DNA from: Pelagophyceae sp. CCMP2097
Lineage: Eukaryota > Sar > Pelagophyceae
Assembly (NCBI GenBank): GCA_026770575.1
Contig: MU657219.1
Location: 24,752-38,169 of the forward strand
Direction of reading: 5' to 3'
DNA length: 13,418 bases
A program made the position numbers and the translations under genes. Positions within the stretch are counted from its first letter, which is position 1; each line of letters starts with the position of its first letter. Shown one piece after another: positions 6,040 to 11,694 of this stretch. The notes under the pieces were generated by a model, which worked only from the letters and a program-made list of their open reading frames with translations, ran no database searches and was not told the DNA's origin.

Positions 6040-6121
6040 GCGGTCGTGGCCGAGCGGTCTAAGGCGCTAGTTTCAGGTACTAGTTCGTAACAGAGCGCGG
6101 GTTCGAACCCCGCCGACCGTA
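6040..6121 (+). tRNA. tRNA-Leu(CAG)
   Basis: Type II: acceptor GCGGTCG/CGACCGT (G-T at 1:72), D arm GCCGAGCGGTCTAAGGC, anticodon stem CTAGT/ACTAG with loop TTCAGGT (CAG at 6074-6076), a long variable arm, T arm GCGGG/CCCGC around TTCGAAC, and discriminator A73, the leucine base. Closely related to the Leu(AAG) gene at 6228. Confidence 0.95.
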
Positions 6122-6135
6122 TCCCAATAACTTCG

Positions 6136-6207
6136 TCCCTGATCGTATAGTGGTTAGTATCTCCGCCTGTCACGCGGAAGACCGGGGTTCAATTCCCCGT
6201 CAGGGAG
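6136..6207 (+). tRNA. tRNA-Asp(GTC)
   Basis: Acceptor TCCCTGA/TCAGGGA, D arm GTATAGTGGTTAGTAT, anticodon stem TCCGC/GCGGA with loop CTGTCAC (GTC at 6169-6171), T arm CGGGG/CCCCG around TTCAATT, and discriminator G73, the aspartate identity base. Very close to eukaryotic tRNA-Asp. Confidence 0.97.
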
Positions 6208-6227
6208 ATTTGTCAGCAAATACATGT

Positions 6228-6305
6228 GCGGTCTTGGCCGAGCGGTCTAAGGCGCTAGTTTAAGGCACTAGTCTTCGGGCGCGGGTTCGAATCCCGCAGA
6301 CCGTA
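6228..6305 (+). tRNA. tRNA-Leu(AAG)
   Basis: Type II: acceptor GCGGTCT/AGACCGT (G-T at 1:72), anticodon stem CTAGT/ACTAG with loop TTAAGGC (AAG at 6262-6264), variable arm CTTCGGGCG-like, T arm GCGGG/CCCGC around TTCGAAT, discriminator A73. It shares its D arm and most of its stems with Leu(CAG) at 6040, so the pair probably arose by duplication. Confidence 0.95.
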
Positions 6306-6320
6306 AAACCACAGTATTAC

Positions 6321-6393
6321 GCTAGCGTGGCCCAATGGATAAGGCGCATGACTACGAATCATGAGATTCCGGGTTCGAGTCCCGGCGTTGGTT
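6321..6393 (+). tRNA. tRNA-Arg(ACG)
   Basis: Acceptor GCTAGCG/CGTTGGT pairs fully but with several G-T pairs, including 1:72. Anticodon stem CATGA/TCATG holds loop CTACGAA (ACG at 6354-6356). T arm CCGGG/CCCGG surrounds TTCGAGT. The discriminator reads as T. A broken relative of this gene lies at 7840-7897. Confidence 0.93.
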
Positions 6394-6400
6394 GATTCTT

Positions 6401-6474
6401 GCTCGATTAGTTTAGTTGGTCATAACGTGTGCTTCACACGCACAAGGTCTTGGGTTCGAACCCCAAATCGAGTA
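6401..6474 (+). tRNA. tRNA-Val(CAC)
   Basis: Acceptor GCTCGAT/ATCGAGT (G-T at 1:72), anticodon stem TGTGC/GCACA with loop TTCACAC (CAC at 6435-6437), T arm TTGGG/CCCAA around TTCGAAC, discriminator A. The D stem has one weak pair. It begins only 7 nt after tRNA-Arg. Confidence 0.95.
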
Positions 6475-6490
6475 ATAACCGATCCGACTC

Positions 6491-6562
6491 GGGTGTTTGG
6501 TCTAGTGGTATGATCCGCGCTTCGGGTGCGTGGGGTCTCCGGTTCGATTCCGGAAACACCCC
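6491..6562 (+). tRNA. tRNA-Pro(CGG)
   Basis: Acceptor GGGTGTT/AACACCC, D arm GGTCTAGTGGTATGATC, anticodon stem CGCGC/GCGTG with loop TTCGGGT (CGG at 6523-6525), T arm TCCGG/CCGGA around TTCGATT, discriminator C. Matches the eukaryotic tRNA-Pro pattern. Paired with Pro(AGG) 7 nt downstream. Confidence 0.96.
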
Positions 6563-6569
6563 ATTTCTT

Positions 6570-6641
6570 GGGCTTTTGGTCTAGTGGTATGATCCTCGCT
6601 TAGGGTGTGAGGGGTCTCGGGTTCGATTCCCGAAAAGCCCC
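6570..6641 (+). tRNA. tRNA-Pro(AGG)
   Basis: Acceptor GGGCTTT/AAAGCCC, D arm identical to that of Pro(CGG), anticodon stem CTCGC/GTGAG with loop TTAGGGT (AGG at 6602-6604), T arm TCGGG/CCCGA around TTCGATT, discriminator C. A TTTT run lies at 6574-6577, across the acceptor end and position 8. Apart from the final T8 it is the only T4 I see in the cluster, and it could in principle weaken Pol III read-through. Confidence 0.96.
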
Positions 6642-6655
6642 GAATTAACATGTAT

Positions 6656-6727
6656 GGGGGATTAGCTCAGGGGTAGAGCGATCGCTTCGCATGCGATAGG
6701 TCGCGAGTTCGATTCTTGCATCCTCCA
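6656..6727 (+). tRNA. tRNA-Ala(CGC), copy 1
   Basis: Acceptor GGGGGAT/ATCCTCC has a G-T at 3:70, the alanine identity pair. D arm GCTCAGGGGTAGAGC, anticodon stem ATCGC/GCGAT with loop TTCGCAT (CGC at 6688-6690), T stem GCGAG/CTTGC around TTCGATT, discriminator A. Every base is the same as in copy 2 at 6843, with identity reaching a few bases into both flanks. Confidence 0.97.
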
Positions 6728-6745
6728 TCATACGATATATCATTG

Positions 6746-6818
6746 GCCTAGCTAGCTCAGTCGGTAGAGCGCACGACTCTTAATCGTGTGGTCGGGGGTT
6801 CGAGCCCCCCGTTGGGTG
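6746..6818 (+). tRNA. tRNA-Lys(CTT)
   Basis: Acceptor GCCTAGC/GTTGGGT with several G-T pairs including 1:72, D arm GCTCAGTCGGTAGAGC, anticodon stem CACGA/TCGTG with loop CTCTTAA (CTT at 6779-6781), T arm GGGGG/CCCCC around TTCGAGC, and discriminator G as in eukaryotic tRNA-Lys. It sits between the two identical Ala(CGC) genes. Confidence 0.95.
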
Positions 6819-6842
6819 TTAATACCGGGTATTCCCCGATAT

Positions 6843-6914
6843 GGGGGATTAGCTCAGGGGTAGAGCGATCGCTTCGCATGCGATAGGTCGCGAGTTCGAT
6901 TCTTGCATCCTCCA
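6843..6914 (+). tRNA. tRNA-Ala(CGC), copy 2
   Basis: Identical to copy 1 over all 72 bases, with the preceding TAT and the following TCA also shared. CGC is at 6875-6877, and the G-T pair at 3:70 is kept. The exact identity points to a recent local duplication or gene conversion. Confidence 0.97.
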
Positions 6915-6949
6915 TCAAAAGTCTTCAGTGGACAAACCACGACACTGTC

Positions 6950-6964
6950 GGGGGCATAGCTCAG

Positions 6965-6996
<32 letters not shown>

Positions 6997-7022
6997 CTCG
7001 AGTTCGATTCTTGATGCCTCCA
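6950..7022 (+). tRNA. tRNA-Ala(AGC)
   Basis: Acceptor GGGGGCA/TGCCTCC keeps the alanine 3:70 G-T pair. D arm GCTCAGTTGGTAGAGC, anticodon stem CGCGC/GCGCG with loop TTAGCAT (AGC at 6983-6985), T stem TCGAG/CTTGA around TTCGATT, discriminator A. A34 implies inosine editing. The spacer before it can form a small CAGTG/CACTG hairpin. Confidence 0.97.
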
Positions 7023-7049
7023 TTATTTGACCAAATTGCCGTGATTACT

Positions 7050-7082
7050 GAGCACTCTCAAGTAGATTTGAGACTCGTGCTC
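7050..7082 (+). repeat. Hairpin in spacer overlapping the 5' end of tRNA-Thr
   Basis: GAGCAC (7050-7055) pairs with GTGCTC (7077-7082) and TCTCAA (7056-7061) with TTGAGA (7068-7073), leaving a 6-nt loop and a 3-nt bulge. The last four bases are the first four of the tRNA-Thr acceptor stem. It lies in the longest spacer of the cluster (56 nt). A precursor RNA could switch between this hairpin and the tRNA fold. Confidence 0.6.
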
Positions 7083-7150
7083 CGCTAGCTCAGTGGTAGA
7101 GCACCTCCCTAGTAAGGAGAAGGTCCACGGTTCGATCCCGTGGCGGAGCT
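7079..7150 (+). tRNA. tRNA-Thr(AGT)
   Basis: Acceptor GCTCCGC/GCGGAGC, D arm GCTCAGTGGTAGAGC, anticodon loop CTAGTAA (AGT at 7111-7113) in stem CCTCC/GGAGA with a mismatch at 27-43, T arm CACGG/CCGTG around TTCGATC, discriminator T. Only 3 nt separate it from tRNA-Cys, so the two almost certainly share a precursor. Confidence 0.95.
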
Positions 7151-7153
7151 ATT

Positions 7154-7225
7154 GTGGGGTTAGCTCAGTGGTAGAGCGTTCGATTGCAGTTCGAATGGTC
7201 ACCTGTTCAATCCAGGTACTCCACT
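7154..7225 (+). tRNA. tRNA-Cys(GCA)
   Basis: Acceptor GTGGGGT/ACTCCAC, D arm GCTCAGTGGTAGAGC, anticodon stem TTCGA/TCGAA with loop TTGCAGT (GCA at 7186-7188), T arm ACCTG/CAGGT around TTCAATC, and discriminator T, the usual cysteine identity base. Confidence 0.96.
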
Positions 7226-7230
7226 CTTGT

Positions 7231-7303
7231 GGTCTCATAGTCTAGTTGGTTAGGACTGTGGGTTCTGATTCCACCAGCCTGAGTTCGAATCTCGGTGAGA
7301 CCT
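7231..7303 (+). tRNA. tRNA-Gln(CTG)
   Basis: Last gene of the cluster. Acceptor GGTCTCA/TGAGACC, D arm AGTCTAGTTGGTTAGGACT, anticodon stem GTGGG/TCCAC with loop TTCTGAT (CTG at 7265-7267; one G-T pair), T arm CTGAG/CTCGG around TTCGAAT, discriminator T. It runs directly into a T8 tract. Confidence 0.96.
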
Positions 7304-7310
7304 TTTTTTT
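7303..7310 (+). terminator. Pol III T8 terminator closing the tRNA cluster
   Basis: Eight T on the coding strand begin at the discriminator base of tRNA-Gln. This is the standard RNA polymerase III stop signal. None of the 19 spacers upstream contains four T in a row, so this is the only terminator-like signal after a gene in the cluster. Confidence 0.8.
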
Positions 7311-7349
7311 TATGTCGGAAAGCACTTTTTTGCCATTTTCACAGAGTCC

Positions 7350-7461
7350 ATGCATGGGTGAAAAAACACCTGATCCAAGAAAGCAGCCGAGACTGCACAT
7401 CGAGGGGCGGCTGTTGACATGAAAATATGACACCATCTGTCACTGACGTATGCATGGGTGA
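7350..7461 (-). repeat. Dispersed repeat (R3), copy A, flanked by 12-bp direct repeats
   Basis: Read on the minus strand, this matches 10872-10979 and more loosely 10691-10772. Shared landmarks are GCATACGTCAGTG, ATTTTCATGTCAACAGCCGC, CAGTCTCGGCTGC and CTTGGATCA. The 12-mer ATGCATGGGTGA occurs at both edges (7350-7361 and 7450-7461), exactly 100 bp apart. CAGCCG and CGGCTG inside can pair as a hairpin. Confidence 0.65.
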
Positions 7462-7839
7462 TGGATGAGCCAGGGCTTTTCCGCGGTGACGCGGCTCCGG
7501 GGGAATGTGGCAGTTGTCACCCGAGGCGCCAATTCAATGCCGCTGAACACCCGGGAAGCCCGCGCGTGGAGACTCGCGGTATCTGGCACGATGGGCGCAG
7601 CCTTCTTACTTTTTGTTTTAAGGACGATCCCCCCTTACCCGCGACGACCGCGACTACCGACAGAGGTTCGTTTACGAAATAAGTCCGCTCCTGGAAAAGA
7701 GGAAACAAGATTTTCTCGAGGTTTCTGCGTCTTTTTCATTCGGGCAGAATTTCCAGTAATACCCATCAAAACCACTTTTCCCCTCTTACCGGGTTATTAA
7801 TACTCATACACACCTCTGTCAATAACAAGCAGCTCATAA
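7462..7839. other. Unassigned stretch downstream of the tRNA cluster
   Basis: Short overlapping open frames exist on both strands (up to 111 codons at 7465-7800) without a motif I recognise. No further tRNA, terminator or repeat is evident. Confidence 0.4.
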
Positions 7840-7897
7840 GCGAGCGTGGCCGAATGGACACGGAGCTTGACTGCGAATCATGAGATTTCGGGTTCGT
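7840..7897 (+). pseudogene. tRNA-Arg pseudogene, truncated in the T arm
   Basis: Aligns with tRNA-Arg(ACG) at 6321: GCGAGCGTGGCC against GCTAGCGTGGCC, then AATGGA, then TGACT-x-CGAATCATGAGATT-x-CGGGTTCG. The anticodon loop reads CTGCGAA, so the anticodon would be GCG. The sequence loses similarity in the T-loop, with no T-stem 3' strand or matching acceptor 3' strand. It lies about 540 nt beyond the T8 terminator and is very likely inactive. Confidence 0.75.
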
Positions 7898-8372
7898 ATT
7901 GGTCGGCCAACTTCTTTTTGCCCGCGGTGCCATTTGGCGGCGCGAGCTTCGCGGCAAACTTTTTTGGGGGGCCATCTCCGCGTTGCCCCCGCGCCGAGCG
8001 CAGAGGCCGGCGAGGTTTTTTTCGGGTCGGACACAAGACGCCCCTATGAGGAGCTTTGGCGGAAGCGCGACGAGCCGAGGTCCCTCCTATCGTATGGTGG
8101 CAAAAGCTTGAGGATTGACTTTGGTGAGGACACCGAAGGTGTCCGGCGAAGCGGATCGTTCTACCTTGAACAGCTACAGGCACAGCCGGTGCACGCTCGG
8201 CAATGTGGTCCTCGCGCAGCACGCCCATCGAGATTGCACACTGCAGAGCCGCCACCGCCGGCGAACGCTTAAGTGGCAGCAACGCGCCTTCTTCTGGCAA
8301 CGCCTCGATGGACGCTTCCAGGGCCGCGCTCGAGAGAATGTCGACGACGGACCGCCGACCGCGACCTCCTTT
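7878..8372 (-). CDS. Unassigned minus-strand open frame, possible exon or relic
   Basis: Open on the minus strand from a stop at 8375-8373 to about 7878, without a clear ATG start. The first part (about 8349-8131) has a plausible soluble-protein composition, with stretches such as SSAALEASIEALPEEG and AISMGVLREDHIAERAP. The remainder turns into a basic, low-complexity stretch over GC-rich sequence. No family is recognised. It could be an exon fragment, a transposon remnant or a chance opening. Confidence 0.2.
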   Translation of the reverse strand, partial: KGGRGRRSVVDILSSAALEASIEALPEEGALLPLKRSPAVAALQCAISMGVLREDHIAERAPAVPVAVQGRTIRFAGHLRCPHQSQSSSFCHHTIGGTSARRASAKAPHRGVLCPTRKKPRRPLRSARGQRGDGPPKKFAAKLAPPNGTAGKKKLADQYEPEIS

Positions 8373-9361
8373 CTAGTGGCGCGCGTACGGTACAGGCCAT
8401 ATGCCACGCGGGTACGTATTGACCCACCCTGTCACATAAAGCACAATTTCCGTGCTTCCGATCCTGTAGTTGGCACATGGTCGTAAAATATTACGATAAG
8501 ACGGCAAAATCAAGTCATCATCAAGACTTACATGTAGTTAAGGAGGCGTCCAAAGATTTTATAAAGTCCACACTATTGAGGGGGGCGCTTGTTCACGCCC
8601 TTGCAAGGTGCCCTCCTCGAGGCTGATCATCAACGGACACCCCGAGGGACAAGGGGGGCATAGCGACCACGCCCCTTCTTTACATAGCCTATGAAAGCCA
8701 AACTTTGCACCACTTGAGACCGGCCTTATTTGCCAATATGGTCACGGGCGACGGATCTGTAGAGTCCGCAACCTCCTCTTTCGAGCGGCCCAGTCTGTGA
8801 CTATAAAGCTGCCCGAGGAGCTTAGCTACAGGTCCTTCTGGACTGGATGGTAGACCCCGCGGTCTGTTCAGGCAGGTCCACCCTCTAATTTCTTGTTATT
8901 ATTATTATTAAAATTTTAAGTTGTCAAAGATCGAGAAAAGCACTAGGCTAAATTTAAAGCTCCAGGGAATTCGTTAAGCTCGGGGTGCTCAATGAAATGG
9001 ATTTAATTTTTGTTCGACAGCCTCGGCTTAGGGGGTTCTCCGTTTTGTGTGTGTGTGTGTGTTTTGTTGTACGTCCGCCGCTTTTAGCGCGACACGGGAC
9101 CCCTCCGATGCCGGTCCTGAGAGACGATAATGGCCAGGACGCGGGTGGACTCGGTTAATGCCAATCAGGGCCGGCATCGGTGGCACAGCAGCCGGGCTCC
9201 GAGGAGCTAAAAAAGACGCAGACTCCCCCAGAGAGTCTCTTGCGACTCCGGGGCGCGCGCACCTTGATTTTTGCTGCGCCGCGCCGAGCTCGGGGTGGCC
9301 CATGAGCGCGCGCAGTGGCGCCCCGGCCGGGCGCCCGTAGCTCCCGCCAGCGCCAAAGGAA
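8373..9361. other. Unassigned stretch with minor repeats
   Basis: No recognisable gene. Two small GC hairpins lie close together at 8832-8843 (GTCC/GGAC) and 8852-8865 (AGACC/GGTCT), followed by an ATT-rich run (8898-8912). A (TG)n microsatellite is at about 9046-9061. I looked for U1, U2, U4, U6, SRP and 5S core motifs and saw none. Confidence 0.4.
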
Positions 9362-9383
9362 ATAACGGTCCTAAAGTCGCGAA
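9362..9383 (+). other. LSU rRNA-like block of bacterial/organellar type (I-CeuI-site-like)
   Basis: These 22 bases match 20 of 22 in the highly conserved LSU rRNA segment ATAACGGTCCTAAGGTAGCGAA of bacterial and organellar rRNA, which is also the core of the I-CeuI homing endonuclease site. The two differences are AAGTC here for AGGTA-type bases. Just upstream, GCGCCCGTAGCT (9331-9342) resembles GCGGCCGTAACT, which directly precedes the block in intact rRNA, as if about 19 bp were inserted. The downstream sequence does not continue as rRNA. It is probably a small decayed organellar insertion. Confidence 0.4.
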
Positions 9384-10132
9384 CTCTGCCCCCCTTTAGC
9401 CCAGCGAAGGTAAACTCTGTCTAGAACCCAGCTCTCCGAGCGTGTCTATTGCCATGGGCGACGGAAGGGCCTGCTTCCCCCTATTTCCAAAGCCGTCGCA
9501 TGTGATAAAAGGGAGCCAGGGGACGCTGTTATTTCGTTGCATTTGTTTCGTGCACCCTCCTTACATACGCCCATCGGGGCTATCGTGCTGGGAATTTGGA
9601 AATGTCCAGAGAAGACGGCATCTCCAAAACCTCCGAGGTCCGAGGCAAATCCTTGTCTGGCGAGGTTTTCAACATCGGTGGCAACTTCAACTTTTCTCGA
9701 CTTGCGAATTCATTCTGCGTAATGGGCTTTCGCGCCGGCGCGGCTACGGGGATGCGCGCCGGGACGCGGGTGTCGGGCGGTGTACGCCACGCCGTCGAAA
9801 TAGCCGCGATTGCAAGATTCTGTTTTTTTACCCCGTTCGAGGCGAGGCGCCTTGAGCATCGGGACTTTGTGGAAGCCCGGCTCTGCGCCCGCATTCTCTG
9901 CGACGGGCAGCGTGGTGGTCCCACCGCCTCGCTGTATGACCTGGGCATTCCAAATCACCAGCGTAGGGCGTTGAGAAACACCCCCCCCTTTTTACGGTCG
10001 CTGTTTCCGGCTCTCGGTCGTCGCGCGGCTGGGCGTTCTACCCAACCAGCTCCGCCTCTGGGCTCCGCCTCTGGGCTCAATCAGCGGTTGTGAATATAGG
10101 GACTGATTTAAATCTTTTGAATTCCCATCTCA
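9384..10132. other. Unassigned stretch with overlapping open frames
   Basis: A plus frame of 165 codons (9596-10093) is the longest here, and a 122-codon frame overlaps it on the opposite strand (9580-9948). The plus frame starts with an ordinary-looking stretch (SGEVFNIGGNFNFSRL) but ends in Pro/Arg-rich sequence. Neither shows a domain I recognise. I leave both as unproven. Confidence 0.3.
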
Positions 10133-10345
10133 GAACAAATTTTACTTTCGGGAGGAGACAGGGAGCTTGAGAGACGCTCGAGAGACGCCGCGCGCCCGTC
10201 CTCGAGAGACGCAGAGCGCGCCCGTCTATAGGACCGTGCTCGTCGTCTCCACGCCACACCTAGGTGCGCTTACTCGGAGCGCGGCGTCCTTTGCCCTTGG
10301 AAACCGTTCGGTCTCTGTGGCTCCTTATCTGACTCTGCTCGTCCG

Positions 10346-10379
10346 CGCCCTGCTCGTCCACGACACGCGTCGCGTAAGC
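10346..10379 (+). repeat. 34-bp dispersed motif, copy 3
   Basis: Identical to copy 2. Closes unit A of the tandem duplication and is followed, after TTT, by a run of eight C. Confidence 0.85.
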
Positions 10380-10606
10380 TTTCCCCCCCCACTTGGAACA
10401 CATTTTGCTTTCAGGAGGAGACAGGGAGCTCGAGGAACGCCCGAGAGACGCCCGAGAGACGCAGATCGCGCCCGTCTATAGGACCGTGCTCGTCGTCTCT
10501 ACGCCGCGCCTAGGTGCGCTTACTCGGAGCACGGCGTCCTTTGCCCTTGGAAACCGTTCGATCTCTGTGCCTCTTTGTCTGCCTTTTGTCTGCCTCTGCT
10601 CGACCA

Positions 10607-10640
10607 CGACCTGCTCTTCAACGACACGCGCCGTGTAAGC
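10607..10640 (+). repeat. 34-bp dispersed motif, copy 4
   Basis: The most divergent copy, with changes in the CGACCTGCTCTTCAACGAC part and CCGTGTAAGC at the end. Closes unit B and is followed by CG and six C, then directly by copy 5. Confidence 0.8.
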
Positions 10641-10649
10641 CGCCCCCCA

Positions 10650-10683
10650 CGCCCTGCTCTTCCACGACACGCGTCGCGTAAGC
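10650..10683 (+). repeat. 34-bp dispersed motif, copy 5
   Basis: Starts 43 bp after copy 4 in tandem and differs from copy 1 at one base. It is followed by CA, a run of five C, and then directly by dispersed repeat R3 copy B. Confidence 0.85.
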
Positions 10684-10690
10684 CACCCCC

Positions 10691-10772
10691 ACAGCCGCTC
10701 CTCTGGATGCGCAGTCTCGACTGCTACCTTGGATTAAGTGTTTTTTTACCCCACCCCCCCCCCGTGAGTTTG
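10691..10772 (+). repeat. Dispersed repeat R3, copy B
   Basis: Aligns with copy C at 10911-10979: ACAGCCGCTCCT, CAGTCTCG, CTGC, CTTGGAT, AAGTG, then CCCCGTGAGTTTGA. It lacks the left part (GCATACGTCAGTG to ATGTCAAC) found in copies A and C. It is interrupted by T7 and C-run expansions. Confidence 0.55.
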
Positions 10773-10871
10773 ATCCGGGTTTGTGACCAGACCTGGCTAA
10801 AAAAAGGATGTGTTTATATATATTTTCAGAACTGGCTCCTGACACTGGGACCGGAAATCCCTTTTGTCAGG

Positions 10872-10979
10872 GCATACGTCAGTGAAGTTGGTGTCTTATT
10901 TTCATGTCAACAGCCGCTCCTTGATGTTCAGTCTCGGCTGCCTCTTGGATCAAGTGGTTTCTCATCCCCGTGAGTTTGA
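10872..10979 (+). repeat. Dispersed repeat R3, copy C
   Basis: The plus-strand counterpart of the repeat at 7350-7461, beginning GCATACGTCAGTG and running through ATTTTCATGTCAACAGCCGC and CAGTCTCGGCTGC. Its right end, GTGAGTTTGAG, runs without a gap into repeat R4. Confidence 0.65.
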
Positions 10980-11135
10980 GGAGCTGAACTGGGATTGCAT
11001 ACAATCTTGCAAGTCCTTGACGTCCCGACAGTTTTGGTCTCGCCCGCATCCGACGTCGGAGGCGCGTCTCGCATCCGACGTCGGAGGCGCGCTTTGACCC
11101 CTCGGAGCGCCGACCCTACGTTCCAACCCTACGCG
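10971..11135 (+). repeat. Dispersed repeat R4, copy 1
   Basis: Aligns with 12356-12507: TGAGTTTGAGGA, GATT-x-CATGCAATCTT-like, AAGTC, ATCCGACGT-x-GGAGGCGCG, CCCCTCGG, and CCTACGTTC-x-ACCCT-x-CGCGCCG. It contains an internal tandem doubling of CGCATCCGACGTCGGAGGCG at 11045 and 11070 (25-bp period), which includes the palindrome CCGACGTCGG. Confidence 0.65.
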
Positions 11136-11539
11136 CCGGGCGTCGCGGCGCCGGGGGTGGGCTGACGCGGCGCGGACGAGCTGGGTGTGACGTGACCAGG
11201 GGCTCCGGAGGTTTCCGTAGAAGAAGAGGACACCGAGCCTTCGGGCGAGTCTCCAGGCAAATCCGTCGAAAGAAAACGGCACTTTAAAAGTCAGAGGGGC
11301 GAATCAAATCCATTTTCGGCGGGGTGTCAGGTTGTCGCGCGCCCAGTGCCGGAGCACGCGCCTTAGGGCCTTTCGACTGCGAGGTGCCAGTGCCCGCGCA
11401 TACTCCTTTGCCTCGACCGGTGCGGGCGTCCTCGGCCTCGCAACGCTACGTATTCGGCATGGAATTCGAGGCCAAGCCTCGAGGCCCACGGCCCCAGTGT
11501 TCTCGCGGTACGCCAGCCAATGGACTATGAATAATGAGG
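11136..11539. other. Unassigned stretch
   Basis: GC-rich sequence with short overlapping frames on both strands and no recognisable gene. One isolated CTTTCGACTGC (11370-11380) matches the unit of the 20-bp tandem repeat that starts at 11540. Confidence 0.4.
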
Positions 11540-11590
11540 CTTTCAACTGCATTGTGAAACTTTCGACTGCTGAATGAAACTTTCAACTGC
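11540..11590 (+). repeat. 20-bp tandem repeat, two and a half units
   Basis: Units begin at 11540, 11560 and 11580 with CTTTC-A/G-ACTGC, and the first two end in TGAAA. It lies just upstream of the open frame ending at 12078. Confidence 0.85.
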
Positions 11591-11694
11591 AACCCGTTCG
11601 GAGACCACTTCCCGGTGCACCAGAGGCTCCCTGCGGGAGCCTGAATGGAGCGCGCGAGAGGCCGGCACCGTCTCGCGACGAGCTCCTGGAGACG

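Larger units (their letters stand above)
10133..10640 (+). repeat. 263-bp tandem duplication, two units
   Basis: Unit A (10133-10395) and unit B (from 10396) align along their length. Shared landmarks are GGAGGAGACAGGGAGCT, repeated CGAGAGACGC decamers, CGCGCCCGTCTATAGGACC, GTGCGCTTACTCGGAGC and CTTTGCCCTTGGAAACCGTT. Each unit ends with a copy of the 34-bp motif and a C-run. Open frames across both strands reflect the duplication and are not convincing genes. Confidence 0.85.

Noticed and set aside
6819..6842. Palindrome AATACCGGGTATT between tRNA-Lys and tRNA-Ala
   Set aside because: It allows only a one-base loop, so it is unlikely to fold as a hairpin. No T-run follows.
5449..7303. Giant-virus or organellar origin of the tRNA cluster
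   Set aside because: The initiator tRNA, the A34 anticodons and the Pol III T8 tract fit a nuclear cluster. No viral or organellar gene flanks it. A viral source is not excluded but has no support here.
8373..9361. snRNA, SRP RNA or 5S rRNA gene
   Set aside because: None of the conserved core sequences (U6 ACAGAGA, Sm site with U-snRNA context, SRP Alu motifs, 5S internal control region) could be found.
9596..10093. 165-codon plus frame as a real gene
   Set aside because: A 122-codon frame overlaps it on the other strand, the C-terminal third is Pro/Arg-rich, and no motif is recognised. Kept only as an unassigned region.
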